Shown here piece after piece: positions 34,222 through 44,036 of a DNA stretch of 64,000 nt (positions are counted from its first letter, which is position 1; every line of letters begins with the position of its first letter). The notes under the pieces were generated by a model, which was not told where the DNA came from, made no database searches, and saw only the letters and a list, made by a program, of their open reading frames with translations. The stretch is from Variovorax gossypii (GTDB lineage: Bacteria; Pseudomonadota; Gammaproteobacteria; Burkholderiales; Burkholderiaceae_C): NCBI RefSeq assembly GCF_003965815.1, contig NZ_RXOE01000001.1, positions 496,001-560,000 on the forward strand, in the 5' to 3' direction. Both the position numbers and the translations under genes were made by a program.

Positions 34222-35033
34222 GCACCTCCACGCAGGATGCGGCCGAACTGGCCGTGGTGCAGCCGCTGCGCCCCGAGCAGCGCGGCCGCTGGCGCGGCTT
34301 CGTGCTGCCCGTGGCGGCCGTCGCGTTGTGGTGGCTGCTGTCGTCGCTGGACGTCGTCAACTCGGCGCTGCTGGTCTCCCCGGCCAAGGTGTTCGGCACT
34401 GCCGTCGACCAGGTGGCCAGCGGGCGCCTCTGGCGCGCATTGAGCGCCAGCCTGGCGCGCGAGGCCACGGGCTTCCTGATCGGCACCGCCTCGGGCCTGG
34501 TGCTCGGCGCGCTGCTGGGGCTGTCGCCGCTTTTCAACCGCATCGTCGGACCGAGCTTCAACACCTTCAAGCAGATCTCGCTGTTCGCCTGGATTCCGCT
34601 GATCTCGGTGTGGTTCGGCCTCGGCGACGTGGCCAAGGTGGTATTCCTCTCGCTGGCCGCGCTGGTGCCCGTGGTGGTCAACACCTGCGACGGCATCCGC
34701 ACCACGCCTGCGCCCTTGCTCGAAGTGGCGCGCGTCTACGGCTACACGCGCTGGCAGACCGTCACGCAGGTGGTGCTGCCGGCCGCCCTGCCCTCGATCT
34801 TCACGGGCGTGTACCTGGCGCTCATCTATTCCTGGCTCGCGACCATCGGCGCCGAATACCTGCTGGTGGCCGGCCGCGGCATCGGCAACACGCTGATCGA
34901 AGGCAGCGAGCATTTCCAGATGGACCTGGTGATCTTCGGCATGTTCGTGATCGGCCTTGTCGGCTGGCTCATGAACGCCTCGGCCCGCGCGCTCGAGCGC
35001 AGGCTGGCGCGCTGGACGGGCCGCAGCAGCTGA
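34218..35033 (+). CDS. ABC transporter permease, SsuC/TauC type (second)
   Basis: 271-aa permease similar to its neighbour, with EAA loop LEVARVYGYTRWQTVTQVVLPAALPSIFTGVYLA. Sulfonate importers normally use a homodimer of one permease; here two distinct adjacent permease genes suggest a heterodimer. It begins in an ATGA overlap and ends 27 bases before the ATPase gene. Confidence 0.92.
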   Translation: MSTSTQDAAELAVVQPLRPEQRGRWRGFVLPVAAVALWWLLSSLDVVNSALLVSPAKVFGTAVDQVASGRLWRALSASLAREATGFLIGTASGLVLGALLGLSPLFNRIVGPSFNTFKQISLFAWIPLISVWFGLGDVAKVVFLSLAALVPVVVNTCDGIRTTPAPLLEVARVYGYTRWQTVTQVVLPAALPSIFTGVYLALIYSWLATIGAEYLLVAGRGIGNTLIEGSEHFQMDLVIFGMFVIGLVGWLMNASARALERRLARWTGRSS

Positions 35034-35060
35034 AACCGCACAACCGCACGCAACGAACAA

Positions 35061-35930
<870 letters not shown>

Positions 35931-35935
35931 GCCCT

Positions 35936-35967
35936 CCGCCGGCCCTGCCCGGCGGTTTTTCTTTCTT
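35936..35967 (+). terminator. Intrinsic terminator between importer and monooxygenase gene
   Basis: CCGCCGG (35936-35942) pairs perfectly with CCGGCGG (35949-35955) across CCCTGC, followed by TTTTTCTTTCTT. It ends 17 bases before the ATG of the next gene, with GAGGAA in between as ribosome-binding site, so readthrough or attenuation probably sets the level of the monooxygenase. Confidence 0.8.
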
Positions 35968-35983
35968 CGAGGAACACATCCCA

Positions 35984-37384
35984 ATGACCCAACGCAAGGG
36001 CTTCCTGAGCCTGGGCGCCTTTCTCTATCCGAGCGGGCACCACATCGCCGCCTGGCGCCATCCCGAGGCCAAGGCCGATGCCGGCATCGACTTCAGGCAC
36101 TACATCGAGCTCGCACAGGCCGCCGAGGCCGCGAAGTTCGACCTGATCTTCCTGGCCGACGGCGTGGGCACGCGCGGCGACAACGTCGACTTCCTGAGCC
36201 GCACCGCGCACAGCTACCAGGCGCAGTTCGAGCCCATCACCCTGCTCTCCGCGCTGGCCGCGGTGACGCAGCGCATCGGCCTCGTGGCCACAGCCTCCAC
36301 CAGCTTCAACGAGCCGTATCACATCGCGCGCAAGTTCGCCTCGCTCGACCACATCTCGGGCGGCCGCGCGGGCTGGAACCTGGTCACTTCCTCGAGCGCC
36401 CACGAAGCGCGCAACTTCAACCGCGAGGAACACTTCGCGCATGCCGACCGCTACGAGCGCGCCAGCGAGTTCGCCGACGTGGTCGCGGGCCTGTGGAACA
36501 GCTGGGAAGACGACGCCTTCGAGCGCGACAAGGCCGGCGGCCGCTTCTACGACCCCGACAAGCGCCATGTGCTGCATCACCGCGGCAAGCATTTCTCGGT
36601 GCAGGGGCCGCTCAACGTTTCGCGCCCGCCGCAGGGCCACCCGGTGGTCGTGCAGGCAGGCTCCTCCGAGGCCGGCAGGGAGCTTGCCGCGCGCACCGCC
36701 GAGGCGGTGTTCACCGCGCAGCAGACGCTGGAGGACGCGGTCGCCTTCTACGCCGACATCAAGGGGCGCCTTGCCAGGTACGGCCGCGACGCCGACGACC
36801 TGAAGATCCTGCCCGGCGTGTTCCCGGTGGTGGGCCGCAGCGAAAGCGAGGCGAAGGAAAAGTTCGAGCAGCTGCAGTCGCTGATCGATCCGGTCGTGGG
36901 CCTCGCGCTGGTGTCGGGCCTCACGGGCGGCTTCGACCTGTCGGGTCATCCGCTCGACGGGCCCATTCCGCCGCTGCCCGAGACCAATGCCAGCAAGAGC
37001 CGCCAGCAGCTGATGATCGACCTGGCGCGGCGCGAGAACCTCACGATCCGCCAGCTCTACCAGCGCGTGGCCGGCGCGCGCGGCCATTGGCAGCTGGTGG
37101 GCACGCCCGGGCAGATCGCCGACCAGCTCGAGGAGCGCTTCGTGCACCACGGCGCCGACGGCTACAACATCATGGCGCCGACGCTGCCCGGCGGGCTCAC
37201 CGACTTCATCGCGCTGGTGCTGCCCGAGCTGCGCCGCCGAGGGCTCTTCCGCAGCGAGTACGAAGGCCGGACGCTGCGCGAGCATCTCGGCCTGAAGCGG
37301 CCGGCCCACCCTGCCCCGGCCGCGCGCAAGGCGATCGCCGGGGCGAGAGAGGCAACGCCGCTCAGCGTGCCAGCAGCTGGTTGA
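35984..37384 (+). CDS. NtaA/SnaA/DszA-family FMN-dependent monooxygenase
   Basis: 466-aa luciferase-like flavin monooxygenase of the nitrilotriacetate / dibenzothiophene-sulfone monooxygenase branch. These need FMNH2 from a separate reductase and insert oxygen to cleave C-N or C-S bonds. Family motifs: GHHIAAWRHP near the N terminus, DHISGGRAGWNLVTS, VVVQAGSSEAGRELAA, and RGHWQLVGTPGQIADQLEERF. Start at 35984 has GAGGAA upstream. It lies after the ABC importer and terminator, so importer and enzyme are plausibly one uptake-and-attack unit. It overlaps the convergent binding-protein gene by 23 bases. Confidence 0.93.
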   Translation: MTQRKGFLSLGAFLYPSGHHIAAWRHPEAKADAGIDFRHYIELAQAAEAAKFDLIFLADGVGTRGDNVDFLSRTAHSYQAQFEPITLLSALAAVTQRIGLVATASTSFNEPYHIARKFASLDHISGGRAGWNLVTSSSAHEARNFNREEHFAHADRYERASEFADVVAGLWNSWEDDAFERDKAGGRFYDPDKRHVLHHRGKHFSVQGPLNVSRPPQGHPVVVQAGSSEAGRELAARTAEAVFTAQQTLEDAVAFYADIKGRLARYGRDADDLKILPGVFPVVGRSESEAKEKFEQLQSLIDPVVGLALVSGLTGGFDLSGHPLDGPIPPLPETNASKSRQQLMIDLARRENLTIRQLYQRVAGARGHWQLVGTPGQIADQLEERFVHHGADGYNIMAPTLPGGLTDFIALVLPELRRRGLFRSEYEGRTLREHLGLKRPAHPAPAARKAIAGAREATPLSVPAAG

Positions 37385-38462
37385 GCTTCTGCTGGGCGTA
37401 TTCCTCGTTGGTGGTTCCGTCCGGTGCCTTGGCCCCCCAGAAGTCGGCGTTCCACTTGATCGCCTTCTTCTCCACTTCGGGGCTGTTCGTCCAGTAGTCG
37501 CGCAGCTTCGGGTCGGCCGCCGCGTACACGCGCGGCGACGGCAGCGCAACGCTGGTGGCTTCGGCCAGGCGTGCCGCGCGCTCCGCGTCGAGGCGGAACG
37601 ACAGCAGCTTGAGCGCGGCATCGTGATGCGGCGCGTCCTTCGGGATCGAGAAGAAGTCGTAGTAGGTGAAGGCCTGGTCCCAGGTCAGCTCCAGCGGCGC
37701 GTTGGCGTCTTCCTTCTTCAGGCGGGCGACCGGGCCGGTGTACGAGAGGCAGGCCGAGGCCTCGCCGTCCAGCAGCAGCTGCGGTGCCTGCGAGTTGGTC
37801 AGCCACCACTTGACCACGTGCGGCTTGATCTCCGCGATCTTGCGCAGCGCGCGTTCGAAGTCGACCGGGTAGATCTTGTCGGCCGGCACGCCGTCGGCCA
37901 GCAGCGCCGACTCGAACACGAAGCGCGACCACTGCGGCAGGCAGCGCTTGCCCGGGAAGTCCTTCACGTTCCAGAAGTCGGCCCAGGTCTTCGGGTACTT
38001 CTTCGACGGGAAGGCTTCCTTGTTGTAGACCAGCGCCACGCCGATCACCTGCAGCGCCACGCCCTTGGGCCGCACGGCTTCCTTCGGCAGCGAAGCGACG
38101 GTCTTCTGCGCCTCGGGAGACAGTTTCTTGTAGTCGATCTCGGCGAGGTAGGGGTCGAGCAGGCGGACTTCCTGGTCGAAGATGAAGCTCAGGTCCCACT
38201 CGGTGCGCTTCGCCTCCACCTGCGCCTTGACGCGCGGTCCGCCGCGGGCCTCCTGCACGGTCAGCACCTTGATGCCGGTTTCCTTGGTGAACGGGTCGTA
38301 CACCAGCCGGCGCAGGTTCTCGCCATAGGTGCCGCCGGGGTCCTGCGTGACGACTTCCTTCGCCTGGCTCCAGGCCGGACCGACGCCACAGATGCTGCCC
38401 AGCGCGATCGCGAGCGCGGTCAGGGCCTGCAGCGGACGGGGGCTTCTCTTTCTCTGCTTCAT
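37362..38462 (-). CDS. ABC solute-binding protein, polyamine/PotD type
   Basis: 366-aa periplasmic binding protein (family 1/PotD-like) with a signal peptide ending GPAWSQAK. Visible: VVTQDPGGTYGENLRRLVYDPFTKETGI near the N terminus, TWADFWNVKDFPGKRCLP and LSYTGPVARLKKEDANAPLELTWDQ. It is the last gene of a minus-strand operon, 55 bases after the fused permease gene, and together with the ATPase at 40290 it forms a full PotABCD-like importer. The ligand is unknown. Confidence 0.92.
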   Translation of the reverse strand: MKQRKRSPRPLQALTALAIALGSICGVGPAWSQAKEVVTQDPGGTYGENLRRLVYDPFTKETGIKVLTVQEARGGPRVKAQVEAKRTEWDLSFIFDQEVRLLDPYLAEIDYKKLSPEAQKTVASLPKEAVRPKGVALQVIGVALVYNKEAFPSKKYPKTWADFWNVKDFPGKRCLPQWSRFVFESALLADGVPADKIYPVDFERALRKIAEIKPHVVKWWLTNSQAPQLLLDGEASACLSYTGPVARLKKEDANAPLELTWDQAFTYYDFFSIPKDAPHHDAALKLLSFRLDAERAARLAEATSVALPSPRVYAAADPKLRDYWTNSPEVEKKAIKWNADFWGAKAPDGTTNEEYAQQKLNQLLAR

Positions 38463-38517
38463 GCGGATGCTTTCTTTCTGCGAATGACAAACAAGGGGAA
38501 CGAAAGGAGTTCGGCGC

Positions 38518-40305
38518 TCAGCGCCGCTGGCGCGCGGCCCATGCGGAGCGCGCGAAGAACAGGCCGACGACGATCAGCGCGACCTCGAAGGTCGCCACCA
38601 CCGCCGGCACGGGGTCGAGCTTGTAGTTGACGTTGCCCCACAGCCGCAGCGGCAGCGTCGTCATGCGCGCACCGCTCAGGAACATGGAAAGCACGAGGTC
38701 GTCGAAGGAATGCAGGAACGCGAAGAACGACGCGGCGAGCACCCCCGGGCGAATGGCCGGCAGCGTGACGAAGCGGAACACCCGCCACGGCGAGGCACCG
38801 TGTACCGCCGCCGCCTGCTCCTGGCGAGCGTCCACCGCCTGCAGGCTCGCCGCGACGATCACCAGGACCAGCGGTATGGCGCCGATGGCGTGCGCCGCAG
38901 CGAGCCCGGTCACGCTGCCCGCGAGATCGGCCCGCAGGAACAGGCTGTAGAGCGACAGGCCGAGCACCACGCCGGGCACGATCATCGGGCTCACCAGCAG
39001 CGTCATCCAGGCCGACTTGGCCGGCAGCGAGGAGCGCACGAGCCCGAACGCAGCGGCCGTGCCCAGCACGACGGAGATCGCTGTCGCGAGCAGCCCGACC
39101 GCGACGGATGTGCCGAGCGAGGACATCCAGGCCGAATCGGACAGGAACTTCTCGTACCACCGCAACGAATACGCCGGCGGCGGAAAGCGCATGTAGGCCG
39201 AGTCGCTGAACGAAATGAGAGCCGCCACCACGATGGGCAGCAGCAAGGTCGCGTAGGCCACGACCGCCAGCCCGCCCGACAGCAGCCGTCCGAGCCACGA
39301 CGGCACGAGGCCGAGCGCGCGCAGCAGCGGCCAGCCGAACAGGTCGGCCGCGCGTTCGAGCACTGCGCGCCGCCACGACGACCGCCGTCCGTGCGCCGCT
39401 TCACGCGGCGACTTGCCCGCGCGCTGGCCGCCCCAGATGAATTCCAGCCCGAGAAAGCGTGCCGCGACCACGACAACCAGCAAGGTCACCGCCAGCAGCA
39501 CCGCCGCCAGCGCCTGCAGGAAGCCGCCGCTGGCCAGGAAGTCGGCCTGCTGCGTGATATGCATCGCGAACATCTGGTCGGCCGGGCCGCCCAGCAGCGA
39601 AGGCGTGATGAAGAAGCCCAGCGCCGAAATGAAGACCAGCAGCACGCCCGCGAGCAGGCCGGGCAGCGTCTGCGGGAAGAGCACGCGCCAGAACACCGCG
39701 AGCGGCCCTGCCCCGCTGGCCGTGGCGGCGCGCTGCACCAGCGGGTCGATGCGCGCCAGGCTGCCGCCCACGGTGAGCACCAGCAGCGGCAGCAGCACCG
39801 CGCTGATCGAGATCAGCACCGAGGCGCGGTTGAAGATCAGCGGCAGCGGCGCGTCGACCAGGCCCAGTGCGAGCAGCAGCTTGTTGATAGGCCCGTTGCG
39901 CCCGAGCAGCACCATCCACGAGTAGGTGCGGATCAGCACCGAGATGAAATAAGGCAGCACCACGGCCGCCGTCAGCACCAGCTTCCAGGTGCCGCGCGCG
40001 CGGTGGATCAGCAGCGCCGTCGGGTAGCCGAAGAGCGCGCACAACGCGGCCACCGCGGCGGCGATGCCGAAGGTGCGCAGCAGCGAATCGCGGTACAGCG
40101 GCACCTCGAACACGCGCGCGTAGTACGAGAGCCCGGCTTCGCCCGCGACGCTCAGGTGCAGCAGGTCGACCAGCGGAAGGATGTAGAAGAACGCGAAGAA
40201 CAGCAGCACCGGCGCGAGCAGCCATGCCGGGTTGCGCAGGTCGAGCCGCGCGGACAGGGGCGGCCGGGCCGGGGCTGCCGCCGCCGCGCTCACGCGAGCA
40301 CCCAC
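38518..40305 (-). CDS. Fused ABC permease, two PotB/PotC-like halves
   Basis: 595-aa membrane protein with two complete permease domains in one chain: residues about 25-290 (EAA loop VQRAATASGAGPLAVFWRVLFPQTLPGLLAG) and about 335-590 (EAA loop QEQAAAVHGASPWRVFRFVTLPAIRPGVLAA). Each half has about six membrane segments; a basic linker near residue 300 joins them. PotB and PotC are usually separate. Start may be the ATG at 40305 or the GTG at 40293, which would overlap the ATPase stop by four bases. Confidence 0.92.
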   Translation of the reverse strand: MGARVSAAAAAPARPPLSARLDLRNPAWLLAPVLLFFAFFYILPLVDLLHLSVAGEAGLSYYARVFEVPLYRDSLLRTFGIAAAVAALCALFGYPTALLIHRARGTWKLVLTAAVVLPYFISVLIRTYSWMVLLGRNGPINKLLLALGLVDAPLPLIFNRASVLISISAVLLPLLVLTVGGSLARIDPLVQRAATASGAGPLAVFWRVLFPQTLPGLLAGVLLVFISALGFFITPSLLGGPADQMFAMHITQQADFLASGGFLQALAAVLLAVTLLVVVVAARFLGLEFIWGGQRAGKSPREAAHGRRSSWRRAVLERAADLFGWPLLRALGLVPSWLGRLLSGGLAVVAYATLLLPIVVAALISFSDSAYMRFPPPAYSLRWYEKFLSDSAWMSSLGTSVAVGLLATAISVVLGTAAAFGLVRSSLPAKSAWMTLLVSPMIVPGVVLGLSLYSLFLRADLAGSVTGLAAAHAIGAIPLVLVIVAASLQAVDARQEQAAAVHGASPWRVFRFVTLPAIRPGVLAASFFAFLHSFDDLVLSMFLSGARMTTLPLRLWGNVNYKLDPVPAVVATFEVALIVVGLFFARSAWAARQRR

Positions 40306-41456
40306 GCGTCGCCCGCATGCCAGGCCAGGTGCACGGCTTCGCCGGCGAGCGGCAGCCGGGCATCGCGCGGATCGAGGCAGCGCACCTGCACCTTGTCGCT
40401 CGAGGGCAGCACGGCATCGATGCGCAGGATCTCGCCAAGGAATACGGTCGATTCGACCGTGGCGACCAACGCGCCCGGCGTGCCCGGTGCCACCAGCGCC
40501 ACGCGCTCGGGCCGCACCAGCACCTTGACCTGCTGGCCGGGCGCCAGCGCGGCGCCGGCATGGCGCGCCTCGAACAGGTGCGCATCGCCGGACTGCAGCA
40601 CGACCTCCTCGCCCTGCACCCGCAGCACGCGGGCGTCGAGCACGTTGGATTCGCCGACGAAGCGGGCCACGAATTCGCTGCCCGGCTGCCGATACAGCGC
40701 GCCGGGCGTGCCGATCTGCACGATCCGGCCCTGGTCCAGCACCGCGATGCGGTCGCTCAGCGCCAGCGCCTCGCCCTGGTCGTGGGTGACGAAGACGATG
40801 GTGGTGCCGAGCGTGCGATGAAGCGCGCGGATCTCGATCTGGATCGCCTCGCGCAGGCGCCGGTCGAGCGCGCTCAGCGGCTCGTCCATCAACACCACAG
40901 GCGGCCTTCGCACGATGGCGCGCGCAATGGCCACCCGCTGCTGCTGCCCGCCGCTGAGCTGCGCGGGCAGGCGTTCGGCGTAGTCGCCCAGGTGCAGCAG
41001 CTTGAGCGTTTCGCCGATTCGCCGTGCGCTTTCCGCGCGGCCGAGGCCCGCCATGCGCAACGGAAAGCCGACGTTCTGCGCCACTGTCATGTGCGGGAAC
41101 AGCGCGTAGTGCTGGAACACCATGCCGAAGCCGCGCCGGTGCGGCGGCACTCCGCGTACCGAGCGGCCGTCGACCAGGATGTCGCCCGCGTCCACTTCGG
41201 CGAAGCCCGCGATGGCGCCCAACAGCGTGGTCTTGCCGCTGCCGCTCGGGCCCAGCAGCGTGATGAACTCGCCGGGTTCGATCTGCAGGTCGACGTTGTC
41301 CACCGCGGTGAAGCGGCCGAAGCGCCTGCTCAGGCCGCGGATCGAGATGGCGCTGCCGATGGAGGCCGCGCGCGCGGGCGCACCGTCGCGCGCTGTTGCG
41401 GTTGCGGTGCGCAGGGTTTGCCCGCGCAGGGGAATGTCGGTGCCGATGGAACTCAT
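40290..41456 (-). CDS. ABC transporter ATP-binding protein, PotA-like
   Basis: 388-aa ATPase. Walker A GPSGSGKTT, Q-loop MVFQHYALFPHMTV, signature LSGGQQQRVAIARAI, Walker B VVLMDEPLSALD, H-loop VTHDQGEAL. A C-terminal TOBE-type regulatory domain follows (from about residue 290; VLVRPERVALVAPG). Start is fixed by ATGA overlap with the amidohydrolase stop at 41453-41456, so the amidohydrolase and this importer are translationally linked. Confidence 0.95.
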   Translation of the reverse strand: MSSIGTDIPLRGQTLRTATATARDGAPARAASIGSAISIRGLSRRFGRFTAVDNVDLQIEPGEFITLLGPSGSGKTTLLGAIAGFAEVDAGDILVDGRSVRGVPPHRRGFGMVFQHYALFPHMTVAQNVGFPLRMAGLGRAESARRIGETLKLLHLGDYAERLPAQLSGGQQQRVAIARAIVRRPPVVLMDEPLSALDRRLREAIQIEIRALHRTLGTTIVFVTHDQGEALALSDRIAVLDQGRIVQIGTPGALYRQPGSEFVARFVGESNVLDARVLRVQGEEVVLQSGDAHLFEARHAGAALAPGQQVKVLVRPERVALVAPGTPGALVATVESTVFLGEILRIDAVLPSSDKVQVRCLDPRDARLPLAGEAVHLAWHAGDAWVLA

Positions 41457-43141
41457 GAAGACTGTGCCTGCAGGAAGGAATGGCCGTGGACCGCGCGCCC
41501 GCCGACCAGCGTCAGCTCCGCGCGGATGTGCGCGAGCGCGTCCACGGGCGCGGTGAGCGGATCGGCATCGAGCACTGCGAGGTCGGCCCAACGGCCCGGT
41601 GCCAGCGTGCCCTTGCGGTCCTCCTCGAAGCTGAGGAAGGCGCCGTTGCGCGTGACGGTCTGCAGCGCCTGCAGCCGCTCTAGCGCCTGGCCGGGGCCGA
41701 TGGCGCGGCCCGTGGTGCGCTCCTGCCGCGCGACCGAAGCCCAGATTGCGGTGAACAGGCTCACCGGAATGTTGTCGCTGCCGGCCGCCAGCGGCAGGCC
41801 GGCTTCGAGCAGTGCGCGCTGCGGCAGGAACTGCTCCTGCCGCGCCTCGTCGGAAAGCCGCGAGGCGCCGTTCTTCCAAAGCATGTAGAACGGAATGCTC
41901 GTGACCATGAGCCCGAGCCGCCGCACGCGCGCGATGTCCTCGGCCGTGACGTAGCCCACGTGCTCGACCACCCAGCGCCGCCCCGCGAGCGGAAAGCGCG
42001 CGTCGATGGCCTCGAACACGTCGAGCACCTCGGCGAGCCGGTCGACCACCACGCTGTGCACGCGCAGGTCGTGCTCGGCCGCAAGCCATGCGTAGTCGCT
42101 GAAATCCTCGATGCGGTTGGCCCACTCGACGAAGCCCATCCAGCCTGTGTTGGGCAGCGCGCGACGAACCGCGCCGGCGGCGGCCTTGTCGCCGCCCAGC
42201 CCGATGTAGACACCGCTGACCGACAGCATCGGGTCGCCCGTGCCGCGCCCGCGCGCATACGAGAGCCAGTCGCGCATCGCGAGGCGGGCCTCCTGCACGT
42301 TCGACCAGGTCGGGCTCACGCACAGGCGCGTGCGCATCGTGAGGCCGCCCTCCTCCCACAGGCGGCGGTACACCGCGATGGTCTCGGGCGAGGAGCCGTG
42401 GCCCTCGTAGATGCTGGTGGTGCCGAAGGCGTGATAAAGCGGCAGCGAGCGCCTGAGCCCTTCGAGCCGGTCCTCGAAGCCGAAGGCCGGCACCTGCGTG
42501 AGGATGGAGAACTCGACCAGCGGGCGCTTGTTGGTCTCGACGATCACGCCGCTCGGCTGTCCGTCGGCACCGAGTTCGATGGTGAGCCCACTGCAGTCCG
42601 GGCAGGTCGCGTCGTCGATGCGGTGCAGCGCCAGCGCGCGGCTGTTGAGCGCGCTGTGCCCCGGCGGCACGCCCCAGTTGCCGAACAGGCCCGGAATGTA
42701 GACGAGATGGTCCGGCGCCACGGCATCGAGCTCGTGGCGATCGGGCATGCGCCCCTCGGCAAGGTTCGAGGGGCCGCCGAAGTAGAACGGCGGCTGCCCC
42801 ACGGGCATGGTGACGATCCAGCTGCCCGGCGGCTTGCGGGCGGCCTCGGCCGCGACCACGGCCAGCACGTCCGCGATGCTGCGGGCATGCGCGAGGCTGG
42901 GGCGCAGCGTCTTGAGCCCCTCGCGCTCCATGTGCGCGTGGGCGTCGATGAGGCCGGGCACCAGCGTGCGGCCGTCGAGGTCGATCACGCGGGTTTCGGG
43001 GCCGCGTGTGCGCGCCACCTCCGCGTTGCTGCCGACCGCGAGCACGCGGTCGCCCGAGAGCGCCACGGCCTGCGCCGGCGCCGCGCCTGGCACCATGGTG
43101 AGGACCTGCCCGCCCTCGAGGATCAGGTCAGCGCCGGGCAT
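41453..43141 (-). CDS. YtcJ-like amidohydrolase
   Basis: 562-aa amidohydrolase of the imidazolonepropionase/YtcJ type. Metal site start DAHAH (residues 66-70), further His in VVEHVGYVTAED and Asp in AAGSDNIPVSL; C-terminal composite strand LAPGRWADLAVLDADPL. No signal peptide, so it acts in the cytoplasm. It overlaps the SsuC-type permease by 14 bases upstream and the PotA-type ATPase by 4 bases downstream. It is therefore encoded between two complete importers, which suggests that it hydrolyses an imported amide, carbamate or cyclic compound. Substrate unknown. Confidence 0.88.
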   Translation of the reverse strand: MPGADLILEGGQVLTMVPGAAPAQAVALSGDRVLAVGSNAEVARTRGPETRVIDLDGRTLVPGLIDAHAHMEREGLKTLRPSLAHARSIADVLAVVAAEAARKPPGSWIVTMPVGQPPFYFGGPSNLAEGRMPDRHELDAVAPDHLVYIPGLFGNWGVPPGHSALNSRALALHRIDDATCPDCSGLTIELGADGQPSGVIVETNKRPLVEFSILTQVPAFGFEDRLEGLRRSLPLYHAFGTTSIYEGHGSSPETIAVYRRLWEEGGLTMRTRLCVSPTWSNVQEARLAMRDWLSYARGRGTGDPMLSVSGVYIGLGGDKAAAGAVRRALPNTGWMGFVEWANRIEDFSDYAWLAAEHDLRVHSVVVDRLAEVLDVFEAIDARFPLAGRRWVVEHVGYVTAEDIARVRRLGLMVTSIPFYMLWKNGASRLSDEARQEQFLPQRALLEAGLPLAAGSDNIPVSLFTAIWASVARQERTTGRAIGPGQALERLQALQTVTRNGAFLSFEEDRKGTLAPGRWADLAVLDADPLTAPVDALAHIRAELTLVGGRAVHGHSFLQAQSS

Positions 43142-44036
43142 CGGCGCCGTACCACGGGAAGAAGCGATGCAATAGCCAGGCGAAGAGCTGGTCCGCCAGG
43201 AAGCCGATGGCGCCCAGGAACAGCAACCCGACGAACATGATGTCGACGCGGAAGACCAGGTGCGCGAACGAGATCAGGAAGCCCAGCCCCTGCTCCGCGC
43301 CCACGAGTTCGGCCGCCACCAGCACCACGAAGGACACGGCCGTGGCCTGTCGCAGCCCCGCGAAGACGAAGGGCAGCGCCGCCGGCAGCGCGACCTGCAC
43401 CATGGTCGCGAGCGGGCCGGCCCCGAGCGCCGCGGCCGAGCGCAGGTAGACCACCGGGATGTCGCGCACGCCGATGAAGGTGTTGACCCAGACCGGGAAG
43501 AACGCACCCCATGCGATCAGCATGACCTTCGACAGGTCGCCGAGCCCGAACCACACGATGGCCAGCGGCACGATCGCAATGGCCGGAATGGCGCGCAGCC
43601 CGTGCAGCACCGGATCGGTGAGCTGCCGCAGCGTCGCGCTGCGCCCCGTCAGCACGCCGGCGACGATGCCGCAGGAGGCGCCGAGCAGGAACCCCCACAG
43701 CGCCCGCAGCAGGCTCGCGCCCACGTGCGGCCAGATCTCGCCGGTGCGGAAGGTCATCTCCACGAACACGCCGGCCACCTGCGACGGCGGCGGGAACATC
43801 TTCGTGTTGATGCCGGGAACCACGCGCGGCGCGATCTCCCAGGCCGCGAGGAAGGCGATCACGCCGATCACGCCCAGCAGCAATTGCCGGCGACGCCCGC
43901 GACGGCGCTGCGCGAGCTGCTCGCGCCGGAAGTCGCGCTCGATGGCGAGTTTGCGCGCGTCGGCGGCGGCGTGTGTCGTCGCGCCCTCCTCCTCGCTCGG
44001 GCCGAGCTCGCGCAGGTCGTTCAGCGCGGCGCTCAT
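43128..44036 (-). CDS. ABC transporter permease, SsuC/TauC type
   Basis: 302-aa permease with about six membrane segments after a charged N-terminal tail of about 55 residues (rich in Glu, Arg and Gln). EAA loop LRSAAALGAGPLATMVQVALPAALPFVFAGLRQA. Start fixed by ATGA overlap with the ATPase stop (44033-44036). It pairs with the ATPase at 44033 and the binding protein at 44841. Confidence 0.93.
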   Translation of the reverse strand: MSAALNDLRELGPSEEEGATTHAAADARKLAIERDFRREQLAQRRRGRRRQLLLGVIGVIAFLAAWEIAPRVVPGINTKMFPPPSQVAGVFVEMTFRTGEIWPHVGASLLRALWGFLLGASCGIVAGVLTGRSATLRQLTDPVLHGLRAIPAIAIVPLAIVWFGLGDLSKVMLIAWGAFFPVWVNTFIGVRDIPVVYLRSAAALGAGPLATMVQVALPAALPFVFAGLRQATAVSFVVLVAAELVGAEQGLGFLISFAHLVFRVDIMFVGLLFLGAIGFLADQLFAWLLHRFFPWYGADARR

